NCBI GenBank assembly: GCA_937900135.1
Contig: CALCDJ010000020.1
Location: 1 to 23,880 of the forward strand
Direction of reading: 5' to 3'
Source of the DNA: an uncultured Blautia sp.
GTDB lineage: Bacteria > Bacillota > Clostridia > Lachnospirales > Lachnospiraceae
DNA: 23,880 bases
Within the stretch, counting starts at the first letter, position 1; each line of letters opens with the position of its first letter. A program made the translations under genes and the position numbers. Below, piece after piece: positions 15,816 through 23,124 of the stretch. The notes below the pieces were generated by a model. It had not been told where the DNA came from, did no database searches, and was given only the letters and a program-made list of their open reading frames with translations.

Positions 15816-17030
15816 ATGTCTAAATTCGACACTTATTTTTTAATGAAAACAGACGATGCCATTGAATATGCAAAAGTAAAAGTTCCTCAGATGGATTGGG
15901 ACGATGCGACAATGACATGCAAAGAAATTGGGGATGGAAACCTGAATTATGTTTTTAAGGTTACCGACGGAAAAGGTCACAGTGTGATCATCAAACAGGC
16001 TGGTGGAGAAGCTCGTATTTCTTCCGATATGAAACTGGATACAGACCGTAACCGTATTGAATCCGAGATTCTGGTTCTGCAGGGCAAACTGGCTCCTGGA
16101 TACGTACCGGAAATCTATTTCTACGATACCGTTATGAGCGCTTGTGGAATGCAGGATTTAAGCGATCATCAGATCATGCGTACGGCAATGCTGGAACATA
16201 AGATCTTCCCGAAATTTGCAGATCAGATTTCTACTTTTATGGCACAGGTTCTTATGGGAACCACAGATATTGTTATGGATCATCAGGAGAAAAAAGATCT
16301 CCAGCGTAAATTCATCAATCCGGAATTATGTGATATTTCTGAGGCGTTGGTTTACACAGAACCTTATAATGATGAAATGCACCGCAACAACGTATTTGCT
16401 CCGATTGCAGATTTCGTAAAGGAAAAACTGTACGAGGACGAAGAACTCCACTGTGAAGTTGCCAAGCTGAAAATGGATTTTATGACAAGAGCACAGTCTC
16501 TGATCCATGGGGATTTACATACAGGCTCTATCTTTATCAACGAAGAAAGTACCATGGTATTTGACCCGGAATTCTGTTTCTACGGTCCTATGGGATATGA
16601 TATTGGTAACGTAATTGCAAACATGATCTTTGCATGGGCAAACGGAGATGCCTACGGAAATACAGAATTCTGCAAATGGGTGGAAGACGTGATTGTGGAT
16701 GTGGTAAATATGACCATGGACAAGCTGCGTACCTACTATGAAGCCAATGTAACAGATACCATGTGCAAAAACAAAGCATATGAAGATTACTATATGTCTA
16801 CTATCCTGGCAGATACCTCTGCAGTGACCGGTCTGGAACTGACCCGTCGTATCGTTGGTATGGCAAATGTAAAAGATATTACCAGCATTGAAGATGAAGG
16901 GAAACGTGCCCGCGCAGAAAAAATCTGTATCACAGCAGCCATTGATTTCATTAAGAACCGTGATGACAAGATGTGCGGCAAATGCTTCCTGAGAACCTTA
17001 AAAGAAGCGATTGCAGCTGTGGATGCATAA
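15816..17030 (+). CDS. mtnK: S-methyl-5-thioribose kinase
   Basis: A 404-residue kinase that phosphorylates C1 of 5-methylthioribose, and in some bacteria 5-deoxyribose, with ATP. It has the aminoglycoside-phosphotransferase-like fold: an N-lobe nucleotide region DGNLNYVFKV, the catalytic loop HGDLHTGSIF with Asp233, and the metal-binding DPEF motif starting at Asp250, followed by GPMGYDIGNVIAN, a MtnK hallmark. The ATG at 15816 is preferred because TTGGAGGG lies seven bases upstream; an in-frame ATG at 15789 would add nine residues. It follows the permease in the same direction and precedes mtnA, which accepts its product. A small hairpin at 17036-17053 separates the two. Confidence 0.92.
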   Translation: MSKFDTYFLMKTDDAIEYAKVKVPQMDWDDATMTCKEIGDGNLNYVFKVTDGKGHSVIIKQAGGEARISSDMKLDTDRNRIESEILVLQGKLAPGYVPEIYFYDTVMSACGMQDLSDHQIMRTAMLEHKIFPKFADQISTFMAQVLMGTTDIVMDHQEKKDLQRKFINPELCDISEALVYTEPYNDEMHRNNVFAPIADFVKEKLYEDEELHCEVAKLKMDFMTRAQSLIHGDLHTGSIFINEESTMVFDPEFCFYGPMGYDIGNVIANMIFAWANGDAYGNTEFCKWVEDVIVDVVNMTMDKLRTYYEANVTDTMCKNKAYEDYYMSTILADTSAVTGLELTRRIVGMANVKDITSIEDEGKRARAEKICITAAIDFIKNRDDKMCGKCFLRTLKEAIAAVDA

Positions 17031-17035
17031 AAATA

Positions 17036-17053
17036 AGTGGATGATAATCCACT
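17036..17053 (+). other. Small hairpin between mtnK and mtnA
   Basis: AGTGGAT and ATCCACT form a perfect 7-bp stem around GATA, with no U-tract. It ends 17 bases before the mtnA start and just ahead of the AAAGGAGAAG ribosome site. It may tune mtnA translation or mRNA decay. Confidence 0.45.
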
Positions 17054-17070
17054 GAAAGGAGAAGATAATT

Positions 17071-18183
17071 ATGGAAAACGCACTGAATCTGGATACTGTA
17101 AGACTTGCGGATAACAAAAAAGAGATTGTAATCCTTGATCAGACACTTTTGCCAAACCAGTGTAAATATTTAAGCATCAAGGAAGCGGGAGATATCTGGG
17201 AGGCAATTTATGCCCTTCGTGTTCGTGGAGCACCGGCAATCGGAGTGACTGGAGGCTATGCATATTATGTGCTGGCTGATCAGATTGAAACCGAGGATAA
17301 AGATGAATTTGTAAAGAAATGTACGGAAATGATGGAGTACATCAACTCCTCTCGTCCTACTGCGGTAAATCTTTCCTGGGCTCTGAACCGGATGCATGAC
17401 GTAATGCTGAAAGAAATCCCCAACAGAAGCATCGCAGACTTAAAGGTTCGTCTCATGGAAGAGGCAGATGCGATCCGTGAAGAAGACATCCAAATCAGCC
17501 GTAACATTGGTGAATATGGATTTAAACTTCTGGAAGAACTGGGAAAAGGCGTTGGTATCATGACTCACTGTAATGCCGGAACACTGGCAACTGCCAAGTA
17601 TGGAACTGCGCTGGCTCCAATGTATCTTGCTTTGGAACATGGATGGGATCCCAAAAAAGATATGCATGTATACTGTGATGAAACCCGTCCTCTTCTGCAG
17701 GGAGCACGTCTGAGCGCTTATGAAATGCAGGCAGCAGGAATTGACACTTATGTACAGTGTGACAATATGGCTTCCTACACCATGAAAGAAGGAAAAGTAG
17801 GAATCATCTTTGTGGGCTGTGACCGTGTGGCTGCTAATGGAGATTTTGCAAATAAGATTGGAACCAGTGGTGTAGCTATTATCGCAAAGCATTACGGCAT
17901 ACCGTTCTATGTATGCGCTCCGTCCTCTACCATTGATATGACTCTGGAATCCGGAGATGAGATTCATATTGAACAGAGAAAAGGCGAAGAAGTTACAGAG
18001 ATGTGGTATCAGGAGCGTATGGCTCCAGAAGGCGTAGGAGTGGTAAATCCGGCGTTTGATGTGACAGACCACAACCTGGTAACCGGTATTATTACCGAAA
18101 AAGGAATCGCTTACGCACCATTTAAGGAATCCTTTGAAGCAATGGGAATCAAGCCAGTTGAGAAATATGTAGATAAGAAATAA
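17071..18183 (+). CDS. mtnA: S-methyl-5-thioribose-1-phosphate isomerase
   Basis: A 370-residue aldose-ketose isomerase, related to the eIF2B regulatory subunits, that turns methylthioribose-1-phosphate into methylthioribulose-1-phosphate. It has the phosphate-binding RVRGAPAIGV motif, the catalytic cysteine Cys167 in THCNAGTLAT, the DETRPLLQGARLSAYE signature of the MtnA (rather than eIF2B) branch, and the catalytic Asp251 in GCDRVAANGD. AAAGGAGAAG precedes the ATG. It is the last gene of the importer operon and ends in a strong terminator. The usual next enzymes (MtnB dehydratase and later, or a class II aldolase of the DHAP shunt) are not in the window. Relatives also act on 5-deoxyribose-1-phosphate. 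Confidence 0.94.
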   Translation: MENALNLDTVRLADNKKEIVILDQTLLPNQCKYLSIKEAGDIWEAIYALRVRGAPAIGVTGGYAYYVLADQIETEDKDEFVKKCTEMMEYINSSRPTAVNLSWALNRMHDVMLKEIPNRSIADLKVRLMEEADAIREEDIQISRNIGEYGFKLLEELGKGVGIMTHCNAGTLATAKYGTALAPMYLALEHGWDPKKDMHVYCDETRPLLQGARLSAYEMQAAGIDTYVQCDNMASYTMKEGKVGIIFVGCDRVAANGDFANKIGTSGVAIIAKHYGIPFYVCAPSSTIDMTLESGDEIHIEQRKGEEVTEMWYQERMAPEGVGVVNPAFDVTDHNLVTGIITEKGIAYAPFKESFEAMGIKPVEKYVDKK

Positions 18184-18184
18184 A

Positions 18185-18232
18185 AAAAGGCATGTGAAAA
18201 AACGAAAGTTTTTTCACATGCCTTTTCTTTTT
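18185..18232. terminator. Bidirectional terminator between mtnA and the deoR-type gene
   Basis: A perfect 19-bp stem (18185-18203 with 18208-18226) closes on a GAAA tetraloop. It has an A-run before and a T-rich tail after, so it can stop transcription from both sides. The mtnA stop codon lies directly before it, and the minus-strand regulator gene ends at 18231, inside the tail. Confidence 0.92.
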
Positions 18233-18983
18233 AATAATACTGTACGGAATTTCGGTTTAGCCAGTCTTTCCATTCTGGCGAGAAGTCACAATCTGTGATG
18301 ATCGCATCCATTTCCTCCAAAGGAATTACCGAAGAGAAGGAGGTCTTGTTCAGTTTAGTGTGATCCACCACAAGGTATTTCTGATGGGCATGCTGCAGGG
18401 CAACCTTATACAGCATGGCGGTATCGTCATTGATTTCAGTAACGCCAAATTCCATACATACACTTCGGCAGGAGACGAAGGCTTTATCAAAAAAATACTG
18501 GGAGAGAGTACGTACAGCGCCATTCCCCACAAACCCCTTTGTCCGGTGAGAGAATTCACCCCCTGTGAGAAACAGACGTACCGGGGAAGCGGTGGAAAGG
18601 ATATTGGCTATTTCCAGAGAAGAAGTAATAACCGTTAATTTCCGCTTGGCAATTTTCCGGGCGATATACCAGGAGGTAGTGGAAGAATCCAGAAAAATAA
18701 TATCACCGGGCTGGATCAGAGCATCACATTTCTGAGCGATGATTTCTTTTTCCTGCGTCAGTAAGGTCTGGCGAGTGGAGACATCCAGGTCATTCTGAAC
18801 ACCTTCCAGAATATAGGCGCCTCCATGGGTTCGGATAAGTTCATCGTCCTTTTCCATAGCGCGCAGATCCCGGCGGATGGTTTCTTTGGTGACTTCCAGG
18901 CGGGCAGCCAGATCGGTGATGGTTACGCTTTTTTGTTCTTGAAGAAGTTCTTTGATGGCTTTTTTTCTGGCGATTGCTAACAC
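18231..18983 (-). CDS. DeoR/GlpR-family transcriptional regulator
   Basis: A 250-residue repressor-type protein. The N-terminal helix-turn-helix (about 15-50, KSVTITDLAARLEVTKETIRRDL) matches the DeoR signature. The effector domain has LIQPGDIIFLDSSTTSWYIA, the phosphosugar-binding loop of the family, and a C-terminal sugar-isomerase-like fold. The start is GTG at 18983, with AGGAG nine bases upstream. It lies downstream of dhaK-dhaL on the same strand but is separated by two terminator-like hairpins. I see no clear promoter in the 134-base gap, so it may be expressed weakly or by read-through. It probably senses a phosphorylated sugar and controls dhaKL, the mtn operon or both. Confidence 0.9.
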   Translation of the reverse strand: MLAIARKKAIKELLQEQKSVTITDLAARLEVTKETIRRDLRAMEKDDELIRTHGGAYILEGVQNDLDVSTRQTLLTQEKEIIAQKCDALIQPGDIIFLDSSTTSWYIARKIAKRKLTVITSSLEIANILSTASPVRLFLTGGEFSHRTKGFVGNGAVRTLSQYFFDKAFVSCRSVCMEFGVTEINDDTAMLYKVALQHAHQKYLVVDHTKLNKTSFSSVIPLEEMDAIITDCDFSPEWKDWLNRNSVQYY

Positions 18984-19032
18984 AGCAGGACACTCCTTTC
19001 TGTTTGTATCAGGAATAATCTAAATAATTACG

Positions 19033-19105
19033 AAAAAACTGTCGTTTCTGTATTTAGAAGCGACAGTTTTTGGGGATACCTGGAAATTTTTGTTTTCCAG
19101 GTATC
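19033..19105 (-). terminator. Two tandem hairpins downstream of dhaL
   Basis: Reading the minus strand after the dhaL stop, GATACCTGGAAA/TTTCCAGGTATC (19075-19105, perfect 12 bp) is followed by AAAAACTGTCG/CGACAGTTTTT (19034-19071, 11 bp plus inner pairing) with a T-tail. The second is a standard intrinsic terminator; the first may be a backup or stabiliser. They end the dhaK-dhaL message before the deoR-type gene. Confidence 0.8.
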
Positions 19106-19117
19106 ATGAGGCATTCT

Positions 19118-19768
19118 TTATTTGCAAATATATTGAGAAAGACCAAGAATTTTATAATATCCGGCAACAGCGCCCTGGTCAGCTACACCAACACACTGAG
19201 CCGCATGAACAGCAGCCTTTCCAAAAACTGGAACCATGTCTTTTGTCGCTTCTACCCCTTCTTTGGCTGCATCAAGGGCAACTTGAATAACCTCTGCGAG
19301 AGAAATCTCAGAGTTCGCTTCTGCAGCTGCCTTTGCGGCCTGAGCTGCAGGGAAGACAGAATCATAGATGGTACGCTGACCTGTCTGGCATTTTCCACGT
19401 TTCTGGACTCCGGCAGCAAATCCTACCAGATAAGAAGCCAGATCGGCTCCGCCCAGTTCTGTTTTGCCTTTTAGTGCTTTGCCGCCTTCCATTACACCGG
19501 TGGACATAAGGAATCCCATGGTAGACGGAACAAGGCTGGACATTTTCATTCCGGCTTTCATAAGAAGTTTACCGATATCGCCACCGGCCCCTTCCATCTC
19601 TGCACGCATCAGATCAGGAAGAGAACCATAGCCCTTGCTCATGGTCAGACCAAGATCTCCGTCACCTAAACGGGCGTCCATTTCACATAATTCATCTTTT
19701 TTTTCGATAAAGAGTTCACCAACCGAAGCAAATAACTCCGGCAGCTGCTCAAACAGAATTTTATCCAT
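19118..19768 (-). CDS. dhaL: Dihydroxyacetone kinase-like ADP/ATP-binding subunit DhaL
   Basis: A 216-residue nucleotide-binding subunit of a two-component dihydroxyacetone-type kinase. It passes phosphate to the ketose bound on DhaK. The Mg-nucleotide site is intact: Asp31, Asp36 and Asp38 in DARLGDGDLG. The later motifs KMSSLVPSTMGFLMSTG, GQRTIYDSVFPA and AQCVGVADQGAVAGYY match the family. AGGAGG lies before the ATG, 24 bases after the dhaK stop. No PTS partner DhaM is in the window, so the phosphate donor could be ATP or a DhaM encoded elsewhere. The substrate could be dihydroxyacetone or a tetrulose, as in erythrulose kinases of this superfamily. Confidence 0.92.
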   Translation of the reverse strand: MDKILFEQLPELFASVGELFIEKKDELCEMDARLGDGDLGLTMSKGYGSLPDLMRAEMEGAGGDIGKLLMKAGMKMSSLVPSTMGFLMSTGVMEGGKALKGKTELGGADLASYLVGFAAGVQKRGKCQTGQRTIYDSVFPAAQAAKAAAEANSEISLAEVIQVALDAAKEGVEATKDMVPVFGKAAVHAAQCVGVADQGAVAGYYKILGLSQYICK

Positions 19769-19792
19769 TGCAAAACCTCCTGATGATGTAAA

Positions 19793-20785
19793 TTATTTCT
19801 GGCAGATAAATGGAGTATTTACCGGATGATCCATATAGCGTTTCATTTCATCGTTCATTTTACAGATAGAAATAGAAGCGCCGGCCATTTCCATGGAAGT
19901 TGCATACTCACCTACGATGGTCTTGTAGATCTTGATTCCCTTAGAAGCAAGGATTTCTCTTACATCGTTGCTGAGAATATATAATTCTTCAATAGAAGTA
20001 GCGCCCAGTCCGTTAATCAGAAGAGATACTTCTTCGCCTTCTTCCAGAGGCATGTCTCCTAACAGGGTGTTCAGAGATTCTTCTGCGATTTCTCGGGAAG
20101 TTTTCAGCGGTCCGTTCCATACGCCTGGTTCGCCATGAATACCCATGCCCATTGCCATTTCGTTTTCTTTCAGTTCAAAGTTTGCATGACCAACTTCAGG
20201 AATGATACATGGAGTGAGGGCAAAGCCTACGGTACGGGTATTGTCTTTTGCAAGCTGTGCAGCTGCAAGGACTTCGTCCAGAGTGCCTCCTTCATCGGCT
20301 CTTGCGCCGGCTGCTTTAAACATGAAATAAATACCAGCCACACCGCGACGGGTAGCAGGGTCTGCATGAGAGTTGACATCATCAGCGCCAACAATGCTCT
20401 TGCATTCAATATCATCCATATCACAAAGGTCAGTAGCCATATCAAAGGTCATGATATCGCCGGTATAATTGCCGTAAAGGAAAAGAACGCCTGCGTCGGC
20501 ATGTACTTTTTTGGCAATGTTATAAATCTGTTCCGGAGATGGAGACTGGAATACACCTCCAACACCGCATCCGTCGATCAGACCGTCTCCAACATATCCG
20601 AGAAACAGAGGAAGATGTCCGGAGCCGCCGCCAGTAATGATGGCAACCTTTCCTGGTTTTTTATGGGCTGTGCAATAGCTGCGCAGGTCATTTTCTGCAT
20701 AGGTAACCTGATCTGCGTGGGCGGCATAAATACCCTTGAGCATATCGTCTACATAGGTTTCCGGTGCATTGATAATTTTTTTCAT
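19793..20785 (-). CDS. dhaK: Dihydroxyacetone kinase-like substrate-binding subunit DhaK
   Basis: A 330-residue protein that binds a small ketose covalently through a histidine. It carries the DhaK motif VAIITGGGSGHLPLFLGYVG (about 48-67), and GNYTGDIMTFDMA. The hemiaminal-forming His217 is in MGMGIHGEPG. Length matches the single-domain, split DhaK type rather than fused ATP-dependent kinases. AAGGAGG lies six bases before the ATG. It has a near-consensus promoter of its own. Substrate is not fixed by sequence: DhaK paralogues act on dihydroxyacetone, erythrulose and other short ketoses. Being next to the mtn operon hints at a shared role, but it is convergently oriented and separately controlled. 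Confidence 0.93.
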   Translation of the reverse strand: MKKIINAPETYVDDMLKGIYAAHADQVTYAENDLRSYCTAHKKPGKVAIITGGGSGHLPLFLGYVGDGLIDGCGVGGVFQSPSPEQIYNIAKKVHADAGVLFLYGNYTGDIMTFDMATDLCDMDDIECKSIVGADDVNSHADPATRRGVAGIYFMFKAAGARADEGGTLDEVLAAAQLAKDNTRTVGFALTPCIIPEVGHANFELKENEMAMGMGIHGEPGVWNGPLKTSREIAEESLNTLLGDMPLEEGEEVSLLINGLGATSIEELYILSNDVREILASKGIKIYKTIVGEYATSMEMAGASISICKMNDEMKRYMDHPVNTPFICQK

Positions 20786-20838
20786 ATTCTGCCTCCTTAA
20801 TCATAGCAAAAGTTGTTATAGTTGTATAGAAACTGCAA

Positions 20839-20861
20839 AAACCAGAGAGAATATCTGGTTT
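20839..20861 (-). promoter_or_regulatory. Small hairpin/inverted repeat in the dhaK leader
   Basis: On the minus strand AAACCAGA pairs with TCTGGTTT around a 7-base loop and is followed by TTT, so it could act as an attenuator or as an operator. Just downstream (20812-20830) the minus strand reads CTATACAACTATAACAACT, a near-direct repeat of TATAACAACT type that could also bind the DeoR regulator. Confidence 0.4.
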
Positions 20862-20867
20862 GTTCTT

Positions 20868-20902
20868 AACGATATTTTAAACGTTTTTTTTGATTTTGTC
20901 AA
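20868..20902 (-). promoter_or_regulatory. Promoter of dhaKL with overlapping palindrome
   Basis: On the minus strand TTGACA (20897-20902) and TAAAAT (20874-20879) are separated by 17 bases, nearly consensus. An imperfect palindrome AACGTTTAAAATATCGTT (20868-20885) covers the -10 box and is a candidate operator for the DeoR regulator or a CcpA/LacI-type protein. Between this and the trp promoter (about 20903-21053) I see only AT-rich sequence with no recognisable feature. Confidence 0.75.
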
Positions 20903-21053
20903 TCAAAATGCCCGAAAATGTGGTGTTTTTTGTGAAATTATTATTGAAAGTGCATAAAACAAAAAAGTGAAAAAGGGGAGGAGGACGAAACGAAAAAATA
21001 GAATCAAAGAATTGTTTGTTATAGATAAAAAATTCTGAAAAATAAAAAGCATA

Positions 21054-21083
21054 TTGACAAAAGACAGTACATTGTGATATAAA
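21054..21083 (+). promoter_or_regulatory. Promoter of the T-box/trpB transcript
   Basis: TTGACA (21054-21059) and TATAAA (21078-21083) are spaced 18 bases apart, with TG at 21075-21076 giving an extended -10. Transcription would begin near 21090, just before T-box stem I. Confidence 0.75.
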
Positions 21084-21099
21084 AAATTTAGTGAATGAA

Positions 21100-21362
21100 A
21101 CCGTTGAAGAAGAGTAAGTACCTGATCAGGCATCAATCACAGAGAACTGCTGTATGGTGGAAAGCAGTATTGATGGAGAGGGGAATGGGCTTCTGAGGGC
21201 GAGCAGAAGTGAGTATGCAAGCCGGAGAGAACACTCCGTTATCAAATGGAGCATATGTTAGTATGCATAGAGTGGGTATGTGAGATACCAAGCCGGGTGG
21301 CACCGCAGGAGTTTAACTCTTGTCCCTGCAATGGAATTGTTGTGGGGATGAGAGTTTTTTTT
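21100..21362 (+). ncRNA. T-box leader, tryptophan-type
   Basis: A tRNA-sensing riboswitch that lets trpB be read when uncharged tRNA-Trp accumulates. Stem I runs from about 21104 to 21195. It shows the AG-bulge region ACAGAGAACTGC, a distal loop with GGTG closed by CTGC/GCAG, and a lower helix CATCAAT/ATTGATG. On the 3' side of the specifier loop GAATGGGCTTC places TGG (Trp) at 21186-21188, followed by a purine as usual. The T-box sequence CCGGGTGGCACCGC is at 21293-21306. The competing terminator pairs AACTCT (21315-21320) through the inner stem with AGAGTT (21351-21356), then a T-run to 21362. Specifier choice by eye is fairly secure because the downstream gene is a Trp gene. Confidence 0.9.
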
Positions 21363-21444
21363 CGCTGTGTTATCGTCCCCGGATAGCGTTGGTGTGTTGT
21401 ACCTTTGTACACCGTCGATAAAAAAAGAAAGAGAGGAAATGACT

Positions 21445-22833
21445 ATGGCAGAAACAAAACAGATCCCTTATAAAATTTATCTGGAAGAACAGGAAATGCC
21501 AAGAGCATGGTATAATGTACGCGCAGACATGAAAAACAAACCAGCCCCCCTCTTGAATCCAGGTACCTTAAAACCCATGACAGAAGAAGAACTGGGAGCC
21601 GTGTTCTGTGAGGAGCTTGTGAAGCAGGAACTGGATAATGAAAATGCTTACATAGAAATTCCGGAAGAAATTCGCAATTTCTACAAAATGTATCGTCCTT
21701 CTCCTCTGGTACGTGCATATTGTCTGGAAGAGAAGCTGCAGACCCCGGCCAAAATCTATTATAAGTTTGAAGGAAATAACACAAGTGGAAGCCATAAGCT
21801 GAATTCCGCCATTGCTCAGGCCTATTATGCGAAGAATCAGGGATTAAAGGGCGTGATCACAGAGACGGGAGCCGGACAGTGGGGAACGGCGCTTTCTATG
21901 GCGTGCGCATATCTTGGTCTGGACTGTCAAGTGTTCATGGTAAAATGCTCCTATGAACAGAAGCCTTTCCGCCGTGAGGTGATGCGAACCTATGGGGCGC
22001 AGGTTACTCCTTCTCCGTCAGAAACCACAGAAGTGGGAAGAAAGATTCTCAAAGAGCATCCGGGGACCACAGGAAGTCTTGGATGTGCCATCTCAGAGGC
22101 TGTGGAATGTGCCACCAGTCAGGAGGGATACCGTTATGTACTGGGCAGCGTGTTGAATCAGGTATTGCTCCACCAGTCCATCATTGGTCTTGAAACAAAG
22201 GCTGCTCTGGATAAATATGATGTGGTACCGGATATTATCATTGGCTGCGCCGGAGGCGGTTCCAACCTTGGCGGTTTGATTTCTCCATTTATGGGAGAAA
22301 AACTTCGGGGAGAGCGGGATTATCGTTTTATTGCAGTGGAACCGGCATCCTGTCCAAGCCTTACCCGGGGAAAATATGTGTATGATTATTGCGATACAGG
22401 AATGGTTACACCTCTTTCCAAGATGTATACCCTTGGCAGTGGTTTCATCCCATCAGCCAGCCATGCGGGAGGACTTCGCTATCATGGAATGAGTTCAGTT
22501 CTTTCCCAGCTTTATGCAGATGGATTGATGGAAGCCCGTTCTGTGGAGCAGACTTCTGTTTTTGAGGCGGCAGAACTGTTTGCCAGAGTAGAGGGAATCC
22601 TTCCGGCTCCGGAAAGTGCCCATGCGATTCGTGCCGCTTTGGATGAAGCTATGAAATGTAAGGAAACGGGAGAAGAAAAGACGATTGTCTTCGGTCTTAC
22701 AGGAACCGGATATTTTGATATGTTTGCTTATGCAAGATATAATGACGGGGAAATGAGTGATTATATTCCAACAGATGAAGATCTTCAGAAGGGATTTGAC
22801 GGACTTCCCAAGTTCCCAGGGAATGAAATCTGA
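21445..22833 (+). CDS. trpB: TrpB2-type tryptophan synthase beta chain (stand-alone)
   Basis: A 462-residue PLP enzyme of the TrpB2/TrpB-like group, which makes tryptophan from serine and indole. It has the N-terminal extension of this group (about 50 residues before RPSPLVRAY). The PLP lysine is Lys118 in NTSGSHKLNSA. The phosphate-binding loop is GCAGGGSNLGG. The usual TrpB catalytic-Glu region appears as ETGAGQWGTALSM. The ATG at 21445 is taken because GAGAGG lies nine bases upstream; an in-frame ATG at 21439 is too close. An upstream in-frame extension overlaps the T-box terminator and is not real. No trpA or other trp gene is nearby, so it likely salvages free indole, for example from other gut bacteria. 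Controlled by the Trp T-box. Confidence 0.94.
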   Translation: MAETKQIPYKIYLEEQEMPRAWYNVRADMKNKPAPLLNPGTLKPMTEEELGAVFCEELVKQELDNENAYIEIPEEIRNFYKMYRPSPLVRAYCLEEKLQTPAKIYYKFEGNNTSGSHKLNSAIAQAYYAKNQGLKGVITETGAGQWGTALSMACAYLGLDCQVFMVKCSYEQKPFRREVMRTYGAQVTPSPSETTEVGRKILKEHPGTTGSLGCAISEAVECATSQEGYRYVLGSVLNQVLLHQSIIGLETKAALDKYDVVPDIIIGCAGGGSNLGGLISPFMGEKLRGERDYRFIAVEPASCPSLTRGKYVYDYCDTGMVTPLSKMYTLGSGFIPSASHAGGLRYHGMSSVLSQLYADGLMEARSVEQTSVFEAAELFARVEGILPAPESAHAIRAALDEAMKCKETGEEKTIVFGLTGTGYFDMFAYARYNDGEMSDYIPTDEDLQKGFDGLPKFPGNEI

Positions 22834-22848
22834 TTAAGACGAATAGAT

Positions 22849-22897
22849 AAAAAAACAGGTCATGGCAGCAGGGAATGCTGTTATGGCCTGGTTTTTT
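22849..22897 (+). terminator. Intrinsic terminator after trpB
   Basis: AAAAAACAGG-CAT-CAGCA pairs with TGCTG-ATG-CCTG-TTTTTT across a GGGAA loop, with small internal mismatches and a six-T tail. It lies 16 bases after the trpB stop. Confidence 0.88.
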
Positions 22898-22922
22898 GTA
22901 AGAAGGAGAAAACAAAAGAAAC

Positions 22923-22951
22923 TTTACAGAGAGAAAATCTATTGATATAAT
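22923..22951 (+). promoter_or_regulatory. Promoter upstream of the broken Rpn-family gene
   Basis: TTTACA (22923-22928) and TATAAT (22946-22951) are 17 bases apart, near-consensus. The roughly 170-base leader up to 23124 is AT-rich. It contains a weak inverted repeat (CAGGAG at 23073-23078 with CTCCTG at 23096-23101) and otherwise nothing I can name. Confidence 0.7.
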
Positions 22952-23124
22952 ATAAAAGAGCATATTTTCTTAAAATCTTTTACCTGGATTTATTCAGGTT
23001 TCTTAATTTCTTATAAGGCAATTTTGCTGCTTCTTTTCAGAAAATTCATGCTTATTACCCATATTTTAATAGCAGGAGTTTTCTGGAATAAGAACCTCCT
23101 GACAATCAAAAAAGGAGGTTTTGA

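Noticed and set aside
17030..17071. Possible SAM or other riboswitch controlling the mtn genes
   Set aside because: Only a 7-bp hairpin is present, and no SAM-riboswitch core is seen here or before the importer operon.
18185..18226. Palindrome resembling a catabolite-repression (cre) site
   Set aside because: It is the stem of a bidirectional terminator with a GAAA loop between convergent genes, not near a promoter.
20135..20800. 221-codon plus-strand frame
   Set aside because: Antisense to dhaK, which has intact catalytic motifs, a ribosome site and a promoter.
21367..21444. N-terminal extension of TrpB upstream of 21445
   Set aside because: It starts at the T-box terminator tail, and the good ribosome site lies after it.
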